A stretch of 44,314 bases of DNA. It comes from Halomonas sp. A11-A. GTDB lineage: Bacteria; Pseudomonadota; Gammaproteobacteria; Pseudomonadales; Halomonadaceae. This document shows, one piece after another, positions 1 through 10,703 of this stretch. The notes beneath the pieces were generated by a model. The model searched no databases. It was not told the origin of the DNA and worked only from the letters and a program-made list of their open reading frames with translations. Positions within the stretch are counted from its first letter, which is position 1, and every line of letters begins with the position of its first letter. Made by a program: the position numbers and the translations under genes. The stretch is taken from positions 1 to 44,314 of the forward strand of contig NZ_QGTM01000023.1 in the NCBI RefSeq assembly GCF_003182195.1. Reading direction: 5' to 3'.

Positions 1-39
1 CTACCGGCACCGACTGCATCTCGCTTGTAGTGCCAATTT

Positions 40-55
40 TGAAAACACGTTTTCA
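40..55. promoter_or_regulatory. Short palindrome at the window edge
   Basis: TGAAAAC and GTTTTCA form 7-base inverted arms around a 2-base spacer, in an AT-rich patch just past the mvaB stop codon. It could be an operator for a gene to the left of the window or a weak hairpin ending the liu operon. The arms resemble LacI/GalR-type half sites, but the centre is not the usual CG. Function is unknown. The remaining bases of 1-61 hold nothing recognisable. Confidence 0.25.
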
Positions 56-61
56 GGTTAA

Positions 62-982
62 TCAGTGGCTTACGCTTCTATCTGTCGAACTCGGGAACGC
101 CACCCCTACCTTGGAGCGGTTGGGCCGACCGATGGCCTGGGTGATCCAGGTGCCGGTGGCGGCCAGGGCGTCGAGGTCGATGCCGGTCTTGATGCCGAGG
201 CCGTTGAGCAGGTAGACCACGTCTTCGCTGGCCACGTTGCCCGAGGCGCCCTTGGCGTAGGGGCAGCCGCCGAGGCCGGCGACGGAGCTGTCCACCACCG
301 CGATGCCTTCCTCCAGCACCGCGTAGAGGTTGGCCAGCGCCTGGCCGTAGGTATCGTGGAAGTGGGCGGCGAGCTGGGCCATGGGCACCTCGCGGCTCAC
401 CGCCTCGAGCATGCGCTTGGCCTTGAGCGGGGTGCCGACGCCGATGGTGTCGCCCAGCGAGATCTCGTAGCAGCCCATCTCATAGAGCGCCTTGGACACC
501 TCGGCCACCTTGGCGGGGGCGATCTCGCCCTCGTAGGGGCAGCCCAGCACGGTGGAGACATAGCCGCGCACCCGCACGCCGGCCTCGCGCGCGCGCTCCA
601 GCACCGGCTCGAAGCGGGCCAGGGATTCGGCCACGGAGCAGTTGATGTTCTTCTGGGAGAAGGCCTCGGAGGCGGCGCCGAACACCGCCACCTCCTCGAC
701 GCCGCACTCCAGCGCCGCCTCCAGCCCCTTGAGGTTGGGGGTCAGCGCCGCATAGGTCACGCCATCCAGCCGGGCGAGGTTCTGCATCACCTCGCGGTGG
801 TCGGCCATCTGCGGCACCCACTTGGGCGAGACGAAGCTGGCCGCCTCGATGTAGGAGAGGCCGGCCGCGCCCAGGCGGTCGATCAGCTCCAGCTTGGTGG
901 CGGTGCTGATCGGCTCGGGCTCGTTCTGCAGGCCGTCGCGGGGGCCGACCTCGACCAGGCGTACCTGTTTCGGGAATGCCAT
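62..982 (-). CDS. mvaB: Hydroxymethylglutaryl-CoA lyase
   Basis: Cleaves (S)-3-hydroxy-3-methylglutaryl-CoA to acetyl-CoA and acetoacetate, the last step of leucine/isovalerate breakdown. The 306-residue protein is a full-length TIM-barrel HMG-CoA lyase. It starts with [12 protein letters not shown] (residues 10-21, substrate and metal site). It also has the metal-binding HFHDTYGQ motif in the second half and the [14 protein letters not shown] signature with the catalytic cysteine loop. The start has a GAGGAG ribosome site about 7 bases upstream and lies 4 bases after the liuD stop, so it is the last gene of the liuABCD-mvaB operon. No terminator with a T-run is seen before the window edge. 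Also called liuE in branched-chain catabolic clusters. Confidence 0.96.
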   Translation of the reverse strand: MAFPKQVRLVEVGPRDGLQNEPEPISTATKLELIDRLGAAGLSYIEAASFVSPKWVPQMADHREVMQNLARLDGVTYAALTPNLKGLEAALECGVEEVAVFGAASEAFSQKNINCSVAESLARFEPVLERAREAGVRVRGYVSTVLGCPYEGEIAPAKVAEVSKALYEMGCYEISLGDTIGVGTPLKAKRMLEAVSREVPMAQLAAHFHDTYGQALANLYAVLEEGIAVVDSSVAGLGGCPYAKGASGNVASEDVVYLLNGLGIKTGIDLDALAATGTWITQAIGRPNRSKVGVAFPSSTDRSVSH

Positions 983-986
983 TGGC

Positions 987-3034
<2,048 letters not shown>

Positions 3035-3038
<4 letters not shown>

Positions 3039-3901
3039 GAGCGGGGCTCCGCGGCATTGTTTTCTGCGACACGGTTCTTGGCGACACCGTTGTCGCTGTC
3101 GTTTGCCCAGGCGGGGCGGCGCTTCTCGAAGAAGCTGGCCAGGCCCTCCTGGCCCTCCTGGCTGACGCGCAGCTTGGCGATCACCCGGCAGGTGTGCTCG
3201 CGGGTGGCATCAGAGTCGGGAGCCCGGGCGACCTCGGCCAGCAGTGCCTTGGTGGCGCGCTGGGCCTGGGGCGAGCCGGCCAGCAGGATGTCGAGCATGG
3301 CTTCCACGGCGGCGTCGAGCTCGTCGTGGGGGGCGAGGCGATGAACGAGGCCGAGCGCCAGGGCGGTGGTGGCGTCCATCACCTCGGCGGTCAGGGCGTA
3401 GCGGCGCATCTGGCGCGGGCCCAGGGCACGCTGCACGTAGGGGCTGATCACCGCGGGCGACAGGCCGATCTTCACTTCGGAGAGGCAGAACTTGGCCTTC
3501 TCGGAGGCGACGACGACGTCGCAGCAGGCGGCCAGGCCCACGGCACCGCCGAAGGCGGCTCCCTGCACGCGACAGAGGGTGGGGCAGGGCAGGGTGTCGA
3601 GCCCGTGCATCAGGGCGGCGAGCTTGCGCGAGTCGGCCAGGTTGCCGTCGAAGTCGTACTCCACCATGCGCTTCATCCAGCCGAGGTCGGCTCCGGCGGA
3701 GAAGCTCTTGCCCTCGGAGCCCAGCACCACCACGCGCACCTCGCCGGAGGTGGCGGCGGCATGCAGTCGCTCCAGGTGGCCATTGAGCTCGGCGATCAGG
3801 CTGTCGTCGAAGGCGTTATGGACCTCGGGGCGCTCCAGCGTCAGCCAGGCCACGCCGCGGTCGTCGAGCTCCAGTCGGGAGTAGGTCTGTTGCGTTGCCA
3901 T
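3035..3901 (-). CDS. liuC: Methylglutaconyl-CoA hydratase (enoyl-CoA hydratase family)
   Basis: Hydrates 3-methylglutaconyl-CoA to HMG-CoA between the carboxylase (LiuB/LiuD) and HMG-CoA lyase. It is a crotonase-fold protein. SAGADLGWMKRM gives the oxyanion-hole region, and GAAFGGAVGLAACCD with CLSEVKIGLSPAVISPYV matches the family signature including the catalytic glutamates. I placed the start at 3901 (MATQQTYSRLEL, 288 residues). AAGGAAGG lies 9 bases upstream of that codon but directly abuts the alternative ATG at 3910. It sits between liuB (15-base gap) and liuD (4-base overlap). The exact hydratase substrate is inferred from the operon. Confidence 0.92.
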
Positions 3902-3916
3902 GGGTGCCATCCTTCC

Positions 3917-5524
3917 TTACATCCGGAACACGCCGAACTTGGTCTCTTCGATCTCGGCATTCATGGCCGCGGCGAGCGACAGGCCCAGCACGTCGCGGGT
4001 CTGGGCCGGGTCGATCACGCCGTCGTCCCACAGGCGGGCGCTGGCGTAGTAGGGGTGGCCCTGGCGCTCGTACTGTTCGCGGGTGGGCTGCTTGAAGGCC
4101 TCTTCCTCCTCCTTGCTCCACTCGCGGCCCTCGCGCTCGATCTGCTCGCGCTTGACCTGGGCCAGTACACCGGCGGCTTGTTCACCCCCCATGACGGAAA
4201 TTCTGGCATTCGGCCACATAAAGAGCAGGTTGGGCTCAAAGGCGCGGCCGCACATGCCGTAGTTGCCGGCGCCGAAGCTGCCGCCGATCAGCACGGTGAA
4301 TTTGGGCACCTTGGCGCAGGCCACCGCGGTGACGAGCTTGGCGCCGTGCTTGGCGATACCTTCGTGCTCGTACTTGGAGCCGACCATGAAGCCGGTGATG
4401 TTCTGCAGGAACACCAGCGGGATCTTGCGCTGGGCGCACAGCTCGATGAAATGGGCACCTTTCACGGCGGATTCGGAGAACAGCACGCCATTGTTGGCGA
4501 CGATGCCCACCGGGTAGCCGTGAATATGGGCGAAGCCGGTGACCAGGGTGTCGCCGTAGTAGCGCTTGAACTCGTCGAAGTCGGAGTCGTCGACGATGCG
4601 GCCGATCACCTCGCGCACGTCGAACGGCTTCTTGAGGTCGGTGCCGACGATGCCGTAGATCTCGCTGGGGTCCAGCCGCGGGGGCTTGGGCGCCTGCATC
4701 TTGAGCTGGCCGCACTTCTGCCAGTTCAGCCGCGACACGCAGGCGCGGGCGAGCTGCAGGGCGTGGGCGTCGTTCTCGGCGTAGTGGTCGGCCACGCCGC
4801 TCCTCTTGGCGTGCACGTCGGCGCCGCCCAGGTCCTCGGCGCTGATGGTCTCGCCGGTGGCGGCCTTCACCAGCGGCGGGCCGCCGAGGAAGATGGTGCC
4901 CTGCTGCTTGACGATGATCGACTCGTCGGCCATGGCCGGTACGTAGGCGCCGCCGGCGGTGCAGGAGCCCATCACCACGGCGATCTGCGGGATGCCTTCG
5001 GCGGAGAGGGTGGCCTGGTTGTAGAAGATGCGCCCGAAATGGTCGCGGTCGGGGAAGACCTCGTCCTGGCGGGGCAGGAAGGCGCCGCCGGAGTCGACCA
5101 GGTAGATGCACGGCAGGCGATGCTTGCGGGCGATCTCCTGGGCGCGGATGTGCTTCTTCACCGTCAGCGGGTAGTAGGTGCCGCCCTTGACGGTGGCGTC
5201 GTTGGCGACGATCACGCACTCCACGCCACTCACACGGCCGATGCCGGTGACCACGCCGGCGGCGGGTACGTCGCTCTCGTAGACCTCATGGGCGGCCAGC
5301 GCCGAGAACTCGAGAAAAGGTGAGCCCTCGTCGATCAGGTGATCGATGCGGTCGCGCACGAACAGCTTGCCGCGGCTCTCGTGGCGGGCGCGGGCCTTTT
5401 CGCCGCCGCCCTGGCTGATCGCCGCGGTCAGCTCACGCAGCTTCATCACCTCGTGGCGCATGGCCTTGTCGTTGGCCTGGAAGCCCTCGCTGCGCGGGTT
5501 GATCTGAGTATTCAGGATGGCCAT
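3917..5524 (-). CDS. liuB: Methylcrotonyl-CoA carboxylase, carboxyltransferase beta subunit
   Basis: Transfers the carboxyl group from LiuD-bound biotin to 3-methylcrotonyl-CoA. At 535 residues it is the normal length for the MCC/PCC beta family. It has two crotonase-like carboxyltransferase halves. The N half contains [19 protein letters not shown] and [15 protein letters not shown]. The C half contains [24 protein letters not shown] and the glycine-rich [18 protein letters not shown] acyl-CoA/biotin site. [20 protein letters not shown] near the C terminus is typical of MCC beta chains. GAGGAG precedes the ATG. Upstream, a palindromic repeat separates it from liuA; downstream, liuC follows closely. 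Confidence 0.96.
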   Translation of the reverse strand: MAILNTQINPRSEGFQANDKAMRHEVMKLRELTAAISQGGGEKARARHESRGKLFVRDRIDHLIDEGSPFLEFSALAAHEVYESDVPAAGVVTGIGRVSGVECVIVANDATVKGGTYYPLTVKKHIRAQEIARKHRLPCIYLVDSGGAFLPRQDEVFPDRDHFGRIFYNQATLSAEGIPQIAVVMGSCTAGGAYVPAMADESIIVKQQGTIFLGGPPLVKAATGETISAEDLGGADVHAKRSGVADHYAENDAHALQLARACVSRLNWQKCGQLKMQAPKPPRLDPSEIYGIVGTDLKKPFDVREVIGRIVDDSDFDEFKRYYGDTLVTGFAHIHGYPVGIVANNGVLFSESAVKGAHFIELCAQRKIPLVFLQNITGFMVGSKYEHEGIAKHGAKLVTAVACAKVPKFTVLIGGSFGAGNYGMCGRAFEPNLLFMWPNARISVMGGEQAAGVLAQVKREQIEREGREWSKEEEEAFKQPTREQYERQGHPYYASARLWDDGVIDPAQTRDVLGLSLAAAMNAEIEETKFGVFRM

Positions 5525-5550
5525 CTATCGGCTCCTCAATTCTGAAGGGT

Positions 5551-5668
5551 AAGAATGTGCGAGCGATACTCAGACAAGGCGAAAATCGGCGAAAGCGCGG
5601 AGTTTACTTTAGTAAATGAGCAGCTTGAGCCGATTTTCAACGCCGTATGAGTGAGCGCAGCCATTCTT
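5551..5668. repeat. Palindromic extragenic repeat inside the liu operon
   Basis: A 118-bp imperfect inverted repeat fills the liuA-liuB gap. The outer arms AAGAATG/CATTCTT and inner arms GAAAATCGGC/GCCGATTTTC pair exactly, and a small central palindrome (TTTACT-TT-AGTAAA) sits between them. Its distal end reaches into the liuA stop codon. Its AT-rich centre differs from the surrounding coding DNA. The organisation resembles REP/MITE-like dispersed palindromes of gammaproteobacteria. It could stabilise or attenuate the polycistronic mRNA. No second copy is visible in this window. Confidence 0.6.
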
Positions 5669-6836
5669 ACTTGGACTCGTTGAACAGCTCGCGGCCGATC
5701 AGCATGCGGCGGATCTCGCTGGTGCCGGCGCCGATTTCGTAGAGCTTGGCGTCGCGCAGCAGGCGTCCGGTGGGGTACTCGTTGATGTAGCCGTTGCCGC
5801 CGAGCAGTTGGATGGCGTCCAGCGCCACCTGGGTGGCCTTTTCCGCGCAGTAGAGGATCACGCCGGCGGCGTCCTTGCGGGAAGTCTGGCCGCGATCGCA
5901 GGCCGCCGCCACCGCGTAGAGGTAGGCGCGGCAGGCATTCAGCGTGGTGACCATGTCGGCGATCTTGCCCTGTACCAGTTGGAACTCGCCGATGGACTGG
6001 TTGAACTGCTTGCGCTCGTGAACGTAGGGCACGACGACGTCCATGGCCGCCTGCATGATGCCGATGGGGCCGGCGGCGAGCACGGTGCGCTCGTAGTCCA
6101 GGCCGCTCATCAGTACGCGCACACCCTTGCCCTCATCGCCCAGCACGTTCTCGGCCGGCACCTCGCAGTCCTGGAACACCAGCTCGCAGGTGTTGGAGCC
6201 GCGCATGCCGAGCTTGTCGAGCTTCTGGGCGGTGGAGAAGCCGGGCATGCCCTTCTCGATGATGAAGGCGGTGATGCCCTTGGAGCCCGCCTCGGGGTCG
6301 GTCTTGGCGTAGACCACCAGCACGTCGGCATCGGGGCCATTGGTGATCCACATCTTGTTGCCGTTGAGCACGTAGCGGTCGCCGCGCTTCTCGGCGCGCA
6401 GCTTCATGGAGACCACGTCGGAACCGGCGCCCGGCTCGGACATGGCCAGTGCCCCGACGTGCTCGCCGCTGATCAGCTTGGGCAGGTACTTGGCCTTCTG
6501 CTCGGCGTTGGCGTTGATCTTGAGCTGGTTGACGCAGAGGTTGGAGTGGGCGCCGTAGGAGAGGCCCACGGAGGCGCTGGCCCGGGAGATCTCCTCCATG
6601 GCGATGCAGTGCGCCAGGTAGCCCATGCCGGTGCCGCCGTCCTCTTCCGGCACGGTGATGCCGAGCAGGCCCATGTCGCCGAACTTCTGCCACAGGTCGT
6701 TGGGGAACTCGTTCTTCTCGTCGATCTCGGCGGCGCGCGGGGCGATCTCGTCGCGGGCGAAGGCGTTGACCTGGTCGCGCAGCATGTTCAGTTCGTCGTC
6801 AAGGCCGAAGTCGAGGGGCTTGAAGGGCGTATGCAT
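5667..6836 (-). CDS. liuA: Isovaleryl-CoA dehydrogenase
   Basis: FAD enzyme oxidising isovaleryl-CoA to 3-methylcrotonyl-CoA and passing electrons to ETF. With the start at 6836 ([16 protein letters not shown]) it has 389 residues, the usual IVD length. An upstream ATG at 6938 would add 34 Arg/Pro-rich residues and lies upstream of the predicted transcription start. Acyl-CoA dehydrogenase signatures are [61 protein letters not shown] and the C-terminal [17 protein letters not shown]. The glutamate in [12 protein letters not shown] (near residue 248) is at the IVD-specific catalytic-base position. First gene of the liu operon. Confidence 0.95.
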   Translation of the reverse strand: MHTPFKPLDFGLDDELNMLRDQVNAFARDEIAPRAAEIDEKNEFPNDLWQKFGDMGLLGITVPEEDGGTGMGYLAHCIAMEEISRASASVGLSYGAHSNLCVNQLKINANAEQKAKYLPKLISGEHVGALAMSEPGAGSDVVSMKLRAEKRGDRYVLNGNKMWITNGPDADVLVVYAKTDPEAGSKGITAFIIEKGMPGFSTAQKLDKLGMRGSNTCELVFQDCEVPAENVLGDEGKGVRVLMSGLDYERTVLAAGPIGIMQAAMDVVVPYVHERKQFNQSIGEFQLVQGKIADMVTTLNACRAYLYAVAAACDRGQTSRKDAAGVILYCAEKATQVALDAIQLLGGNGYINEYPTGRLLRDAKLYEIGAGTSEIRRMLIGRELFNESK

Positions 6837-6939
6837 GAGCGGGGCTCCGTTCTTGTCGGTGGTCGCGGCGCCCTGGCTTCTCGCTGGAATTCGGGCGGGC
6901 ACGACGGGTCGTGTCGGGTGGTAAAACCGTGATGGCACA

Positions 6940-6968
6940 AGACTAGGTCAGGTTGACGTTAACGTAAA
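6940..6968 (-). promoter_or_regulatory. liu operon promoter with LiuR-like MerR-type palindrome
   Basis: Read on the minus strand: -35 TTTACG (6963-6968), 17-base spacer, -10 TAGTCT (6940-6945). The 16-base near-perfect palindrome TTGACGTTAACGTAAA (6953-6968) overlaps the -35 element and spacer, the usual position for a MerR-family activator/repressor site. LiuR, a MerR-family protein, controls liu operons in many proteobacteria, so this is a strong LiuR candidate. No liuR gene lies in the window. Transcription would start near 6933, giving a leader of about 97 bases before liuA. Confidence 0.6.
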
Positions 6969-7030
6969 GTGCAGCTTTTCACGCCTTAGACGAATGTCGG
7001 GCGGCGGCTGTGAAATGACGACCGTTTTGA

Positions 7031-7068
7031 AACGACAAGGCAGCCCGGTGGGCTGCCTTGTCGTTTTT
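7031..7068. terminator. Bidirectional intrinsic terminator
   Basis: Perfect 16-base arms (7031-7046 and 7050-7065) around a GGT loop. A T-run follows on the plus strand and a shorter one on the minus strand. It ends transcription of the SbtA-like gene and insulates the liu promoter. Confidence 0.85.
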
Positions 7069-7088
7069 GGTGGCTCGGCTTGGTTCGC

Positions 7089-8030
7089 TCAGCCGGCCAG
7101 CCACTGGATCAGCTGGTGGTAGAGGGGGATGCCGAGGATCACGTTGAGCGGGAAGGTGAAGCCCAGGGCGGCGAGCATCGCCAGGCCGATGTTGGCCTCG
7201 GGAATGGCGGTGCGCATGGCGGCCGGGGCGGCGATATAGGAGGCGCTAGCGGCCAGGGCAGTGAGGATCAAGAGCGAGCCGGTGGGCAGGCCCAGCGCCA
7301 GGCCCACGGCCAGGCCGGCCAGCGAGAGCAGCGGCGGGGCGACCAGGGCGAAGGTGAGTAGCCGCCAGTGGAACCAGGGGATGGGGCGCAGGGTATCGGC
7401 GGCGGTGAGGCCCATCTGCAGCAGGAAGAGGGCGAGCACGGCGTGGAAGGCGTTGGTGAAGAGCTCGGTGACGTTGGCGCCCTCCTGAGGCCCGTACATG
7501 GCGCCGATCACCGCGCCGCCGGCCAGCAGGATCACCCCGCGGTTGGTCAGCGTCTCATGCCAGATGCCCTGCATCGCTTCCCCGGCAGCCTTGCCCGCAT
7601 GGCGACGATAGAGGGCGATGGCGACCATGATCGCCGGCAGCTCCATCATCACCAGATAGAGGGTGACCTCGGCGCCGATGGGCAGGTGGCGCCCCTCGGC
7701 GAAGGCCAGGGCCACGGCGAAGGTGCCGGCGCTGACCGAGCCGTAGTGGGCGGCGATGCTGGCGCTGTCGGCAGGAGAGAGCCGAATCAGCCGGCGCAGT
7801 ATCGGCATCAGGGCCAGCGGTATCAGCGCCCCCAGGGCGGCCACGGCGACCAGTTCCGGCACGAGCGACCAGCCGAGGTTGCCGTAGAGCGCCATGCCCC
7901 CCTTGAGGCCGATGGTCAGCATCAGCAGCAGGCTCAGGGTGTCGTAGGCGGCCTTGGGGATGGTCAGGTCGGACTTCACCACCCCGGCGAGCAGGCCGAG
8001 CAGGAAGAACATCACCACGATATCAGGCAT
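7089..8030 (-). CDS. SbtA-type (DUF897) sodium-dependent bicarbonate transporter family permease
   Basis: A 313-residue, almost wholly hydrophobic protein of about ten predicted membrane segments. It has family-typical stretches such as LTIGLKGGMALYG (residues about 39-51), IAAHYGSVSAGTFAVALAFAE, YLVMMELPAIMVAIALYRR and ALAASASYIAAPAAMRTAIPEA. The cyanobacterial founder SbtA takes up bicarbonate with Na+. Heterotroph homologues are mostly uncharacterised, so the substrate here is not known. It is transcribed divergently from a LysR regulator with a shared AT-rich 120-bp region, and a strong terminator follows. Divergent pairing suggests the LysR protein controls it. Confidence 0.85.
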   Translation of the reverse strand: MPDIVVMFFLLGLLAGVVKSDLTIPKAAYDTLSLLLMLTIGLKGGMALYGNLGWSLVPELVAVAALGALIPLALMPILRRLIRLSPADSASIAAHYGSVSAGTFAVALAFAEGRHLPIGAEVTLYLVMMELPAIMVAIALYRRHAGKAAGEAMQGIWHETLTNRGVILLAGGAVIGAMYGPQEGANVTELFTNAFHAVLALFLLQMGLTAADTLRPIPWFHWRLLTFALVAPPLLSLAGLAVGLALGLPTGSLLILTALAASASYIAAPAAMRTAIPEANIGLAMLAALGFTFPLNVILGIPLYHQLIQWLAG

Positions 8031-8117
8031 CAGGGGACTCTCGGTCAGCGGGTTGAATGACGCCGCGCATTGTCAGAAATTCGTTCTATTGATACCAATA
8101 AAGTTCTCGACAATGCA

Positions 8118-8140
8118 CTATAGGTGATTATCTATAGGTG
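8118..8140. promoter_or_regulatory. Tandem 9-base repeats between the permease and lysR genes
   Basis: CTATAGGTG occurs twice in direct orientation (8118-8126, 8132-8140), with starts 14 bases apart. It lies in the AT-rich divergent intergenic region just before the LysR gene. Nearby, ATTGT (8069-8073) and ACAAT (8110-8114) also form an inverted pair. The spacing is compatible with a regulator binding both repeats, for example the LysR protein itself. This is unproven. Confidence 0.35.
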
Positions 8141-8153
8141 TGCGAGGAAGGCC

Positions 8154-9116
8154 GTGAACATACGACATCTCACCTTCCGGCTGCTGCAGGTGCATGTGGC
8201 GGTGGTCGGGGCCGGTTCCATCAGCGAGGCTGCGCGGCGCCTGCATCTCACCCAGCCCACCGTCTCCCAGCAGCTCAAGCGGCTGGCCGAGGCGGTGGGG
8301 GAGCCGCTGCTCGAGAACCGCCAGGGGCGGCTTGTGCCCACCGAGGCGGGCCTGGAGCTCTACCGCGCCAGCCGCGAGGTGCTGGGGCGCTTCGCCGACT
8401 TCGACGACTACCTGGCCGCCCTGCGCGGCGGCGAACGGGGGCGCTTCTCCATCGCCCTGGTCAACACCGCCCAGTACGTGCTGCCGCGCCTGCTCGGTCC
8501 CTACAGCCGCGCCTTTCCCGAAGTGGACGTCACCGTGCACATCGGCAACCGCCGCCAGATGCTGACCCGCTTCGAGCGCCAGGAGGATGACCTCTACGTG
8601 TTCAGCCACCCGCCGTCCCTGGCCCACGCCCTGGCCGGGCGCTTCCTGCGCAACCCCCTGGTGGCGGTGGCGCCCCAGGGACATCCCCTGACGGAGCGCG
8701 AGCGTATCGCCATGGGGGAGCTGCTCGAGGAGCGCTTCTTGCTGCGCGAGCCGGGCTCGGCCACCCGCATGCTCTTCGAGAGCTGGCTGCAGGAGCAGGG
8801 GCTGACCCTGGGGCCGACCCTGCAGATGGCCAGCAACGAGGCGATCCGGGTCGGCGTGGCCGCCGGCATGGGCCTCGCCGTGCTCTCCGAGCACGTGCTG
8901 CCGCCGGAGCATCCCGATATCACCATCCTGCCGGTGACGGGCCTGCCCATTGAGAGCCACTGGCAGTTCATCGTGCGCCGCGACCGGCGCCTCTCCCACG
9001 CGGCGCTGGGTTTCCTGCGCTTCGCCGAGGGGCACCTGGGCGAATGCGTGGAGCCGCGCTTCCTGAGCAATGAGCTCGAGGGGTTGCTGGGGCGGTTGAC
9101 GGAGTCAGGCCCTTAA
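8154..9116 (+). CDS. LysR-family transcriptional regulator
   Basis: A 320-residue DNA-binding regulator of the CbbR/CysB-like LysR class. The N-terminal winged helix-turn-helix covers about residues 1-60 (LLQVHVAVVGAGSISEAARR, then LTQPTVSQQLKRL). The C-terminal ligand-binding domain spans about 90-300. I chose GTG 8154 (VNIRHLTFRLLQ) because AGGAAGG lies just upstream and family N termini begin there. An in-frame GTG at 8124 would add ten residues overlapping the tandem repeats. It is divergent from the SbtA-like permease, its probable target. Its stop codon overlaps that of convergent tupA. Confidence 0.9.
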   Translation: MNIRHLTFRLLQVHVAVVGAGSISEAARRLHLTQPTVSQQLKRLAEAVGEPLLENRQGRLVPTEAGLELYRASREVLGRFADFDDYLAALRGGERGRFSIALVNTAQYVLPRLLGPYSRAFPEVDVTVHIGNRRQMLTRFERQEDDLYVFSHPPSLAHALAGRFLRNPLVAVAPQGHPLTERERIAMGELLEERFLLREPGSATRMLFESWLQEQGLTLGPTLQMASNEAIRVGVAAGMGLAVLSEHVLPPEHPDITILPVTGLPIESHWQFIVRRDRRLSHAALGFLRFAEGHLGECVEPRFLSNELEGLLGRLTESGP

Positions 9117-9931
9117 GGGGAGTTGGCATTGGGGAAGAACAGCTGCTGGCCGTCGACGCTGAAGTCGGCGATCGCCTGCTGGCCCTCGTCGGAGAGCAGC
9201 CAGGCGTGCCACTGGGCGGCCAGCTCATGCTTGAGGTGGGGGTGGCGCTCGGCGTCGATCACCACGCTGCCGTACTGGTTGAAGAGGCGCTCGTCGCCCT
9301 CGAAGAGCAGGGTCAGGTCCTGGGGGTTGGCGAAGGCCACCCAGGTGGCGCGGTCGCTCATCGCGTAGGCGTCCATGCCGGCGGCGGTGTTGAGGGTCGG
9401 GCCCATGCCGCTGCCCAGTTCGCGGTACCAGGGGGCGGCCGGGGTGATCTCGGCGGCCTCCCAGAGGCGTTGCTCGGCGCGGTGAGTGCCGCTGTCGTCG
9501 CCACGGGAGGCGAAGGGCGCCTCGGCCTCGGCGATTCGCACCAGGGCATCGGTGACGCTCTCGGCCGCCGCGACCCCGGCGGGGTCGGCGCTGGGGCCGA
9601 TCAGCACGAAGTCGTTATACATCACATCGGCCCGCTCGGTGCCGTAGCCCTCGTCCACGAAGCGAGTTTCGCCTGCGGTGTCGTGCACCAGCAGGGCGTC
9701 CGCATCGCCGCGGCGGGCCAGCTCGAAGGCCTGGCCGGTGCCCACGGCGACGACCCGCACCTCGATGCCGGAGGCCTCGGTGAACCGCGGCAGGAGGGCG
9801 TCGAAGAGCCCCGAGTTCTCGGTGGAGGTGGTGGAGGCCAGGGTGATATAGGGGGCCTCCTCCTGGGCGAACAGGGCGGAGGAGAGGCCGAGCAGGCCGA
9901 TACCGGCGAGTGTCGCTGCGATCTTGTTCAT
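9113..9931 (-). CDS. tupA: Tungstate ABC transporter, periplasmic binding protein
   Basis: Binds tungstate in the periplasm and delivers it to TupB. The 272 residues begin with a Sec signal peptide (about 1-22, cleavage after SSALFA). The ligand loop LASTTSTENSGLF follows, carrying the TTST motif characteristic of TupA rather than ModA. SRGDDSGTHRAEQRLWE is the second anion-contact region. It is the last gene of tupB-tupC-tupA, unusual because tupA more often comes first. A short gap separates it from tupC. Its TAA shares bases with the stop of convergent lysR (TTAA), and no terminator lies between them. Molybdate specificity cannot be excluded from sequence alone. Confidence 0.92.
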   Translation of the reverse strand: MNKIAATLAGIGLLGLSSALFAQEEAPYITLASTTSTENSGLFDALLPRFTEASGIEVRVVAVGTGQAFELARRGDADALLVHDTAGETRFVDEGYGTERADVMYNDFVLIGPSADPAGVAAAESVTDALVRIAEAEAPFASRGDDSGTHRAEQRLWEAAEITPAAPWYRELGSGMGPTLNTAAGMDAYAMSDRATWVAFANPQDLTLLFEGDERLFNQYGSVVIDAERHPHLKHELAAQWHAWLLSDEGQQAIADFSVDGQQLFFPNANSP

Positions 9932-9944
9932 GGCGCTTCCTTTC

Positions 9945-10703
9945 TCAGTGGCCAGGAGGGTGGGCGTTGGCGGGGATGACCACCAGTTCGCCGCGGATAA
10001 AGGCCCGGGCCTCGGGAGAGGCCGGTGCCGTGAAGAATCGCTCGGCGGGGGTGTGCTCCAGCAGTCGCCCGCCGCACAGGAAGAGGACGTCGTCGGCCAG
10101 GCGCCGGGCCTGGTGCAGGTCGTGGCTGCTCATCACGATGCGCGTGCCGGCAGCGTGGAACTCCAGGACCGCATCCTCCACCGCCTTGATGGCCGCTGGG
10201 TCCAGTGCCGAGGTGGGCTCGTCGAGGAACAGCACCTCGGGGCGCGTCAGCCAGGCGCGGGCCAGGGCGAGGCGCTGCTGCTCGCCGCCAGAGAGTACCC
10301 GGGCCGGTCGCTTCTCGAGGGCGGCGAGGCCGAAGCGTTCCAGGGCCTCGCGAGCCAGTAGCCGACGCCGGGACCGGGGGGTGTCGTTGACCGCCAGCGC
10401 GTAGGTCAGGTTGGCAAGTGCCGAGCGCTTGAGCATCACCGGCCGCTGGAAGACCATCGCCTGGCGGGGCGTTGGCCCTTCCCACCGTAGCCGTCCCGAG
10501 CTGCTGGTCAGCAGGCCATGGGCCAGGCGCATGAGCAGGCTCTTGCCGGCACCGTTGGGCCCCATCACCAGGGTGCGGCGACAGCCGCTGAGGCGAAGGT
10601 CGAGCGGCTGCAGCAGCGGCTGGCCGCGGTGGTTGACGGTCACCCCCTCGAAGGCCTGCGGGGTGATGCCGGCGGTGGTGGCGTGACGGAGCATGTCGTT
10701 CAT
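9945..10703 (-). CDS. tupC: Tungstate ABC transporter, ATP-binding protein
   Basis: ATPase that drives tungstate import through TupB. The 252 residues contain Walker A GPNGAGKS, a Q-loop (MVFQRPVMLKRSALANL), the ABC signature LSGGEQQRLALARAW, Walker B VLFLDEPTSALD and an H-loop (SSHDLHQARRLADD). It therefore has every element of an active ABC ATPase. The start at 10703 (MNDMLRH) overlaps the tupB stop by 4 bases (ATGA coupling). The same frame stays open far upstream to 11540, but that part is antisense-like shadow over tupB. Confidence 0.93.
   Translation of the reverse strand: MNDMLRHATTAGITPQAFEGVTVNHRGQPLLQPLDLRLSGCRRTLVMGPNGAGKSLLMRLAHGLLTSSSGRLRWEGPTPRQAMVFQRPVMLKRSALANLTYALAVNDTPRSRRRLLAREALERFGLAALEKRPARVLSGGEQQRLALARAWLTRPEVLFLDEPTSALDPAAIKAVEDAVLEFHAAGTRIVMSSHDLHQARRLADDVLFLCGGRLLEHTPAERFFTAPASPEARAFIRGELVVIPANAHPPGH

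Noticed and set aside
3194..5323. A 709-codon plus-strand ORF opposite liuC and liuB
   Set aside because: Gly/Ala/His/Val-rich composition typical of antisense frames in GC-rich genes, no family motif, and fully covered by two well-supported genes on the other strand. The same applies to the other long opposite-strand ORFs.
6837..6938. Upstream ATG for liuA at 6938
   Set aside because: It would precede the predicted transcription start near 6933 and adds an Arg/Pro-rich leader with no acyl-CoA dehydrogenase similarity.
8124..8153. Longer LysR start at GTG 8124
   Set aside because: It overlaps the tandem repeats and adds ten residues before the usual LysR N terminus. GTG 8154 has a better ribosome site.
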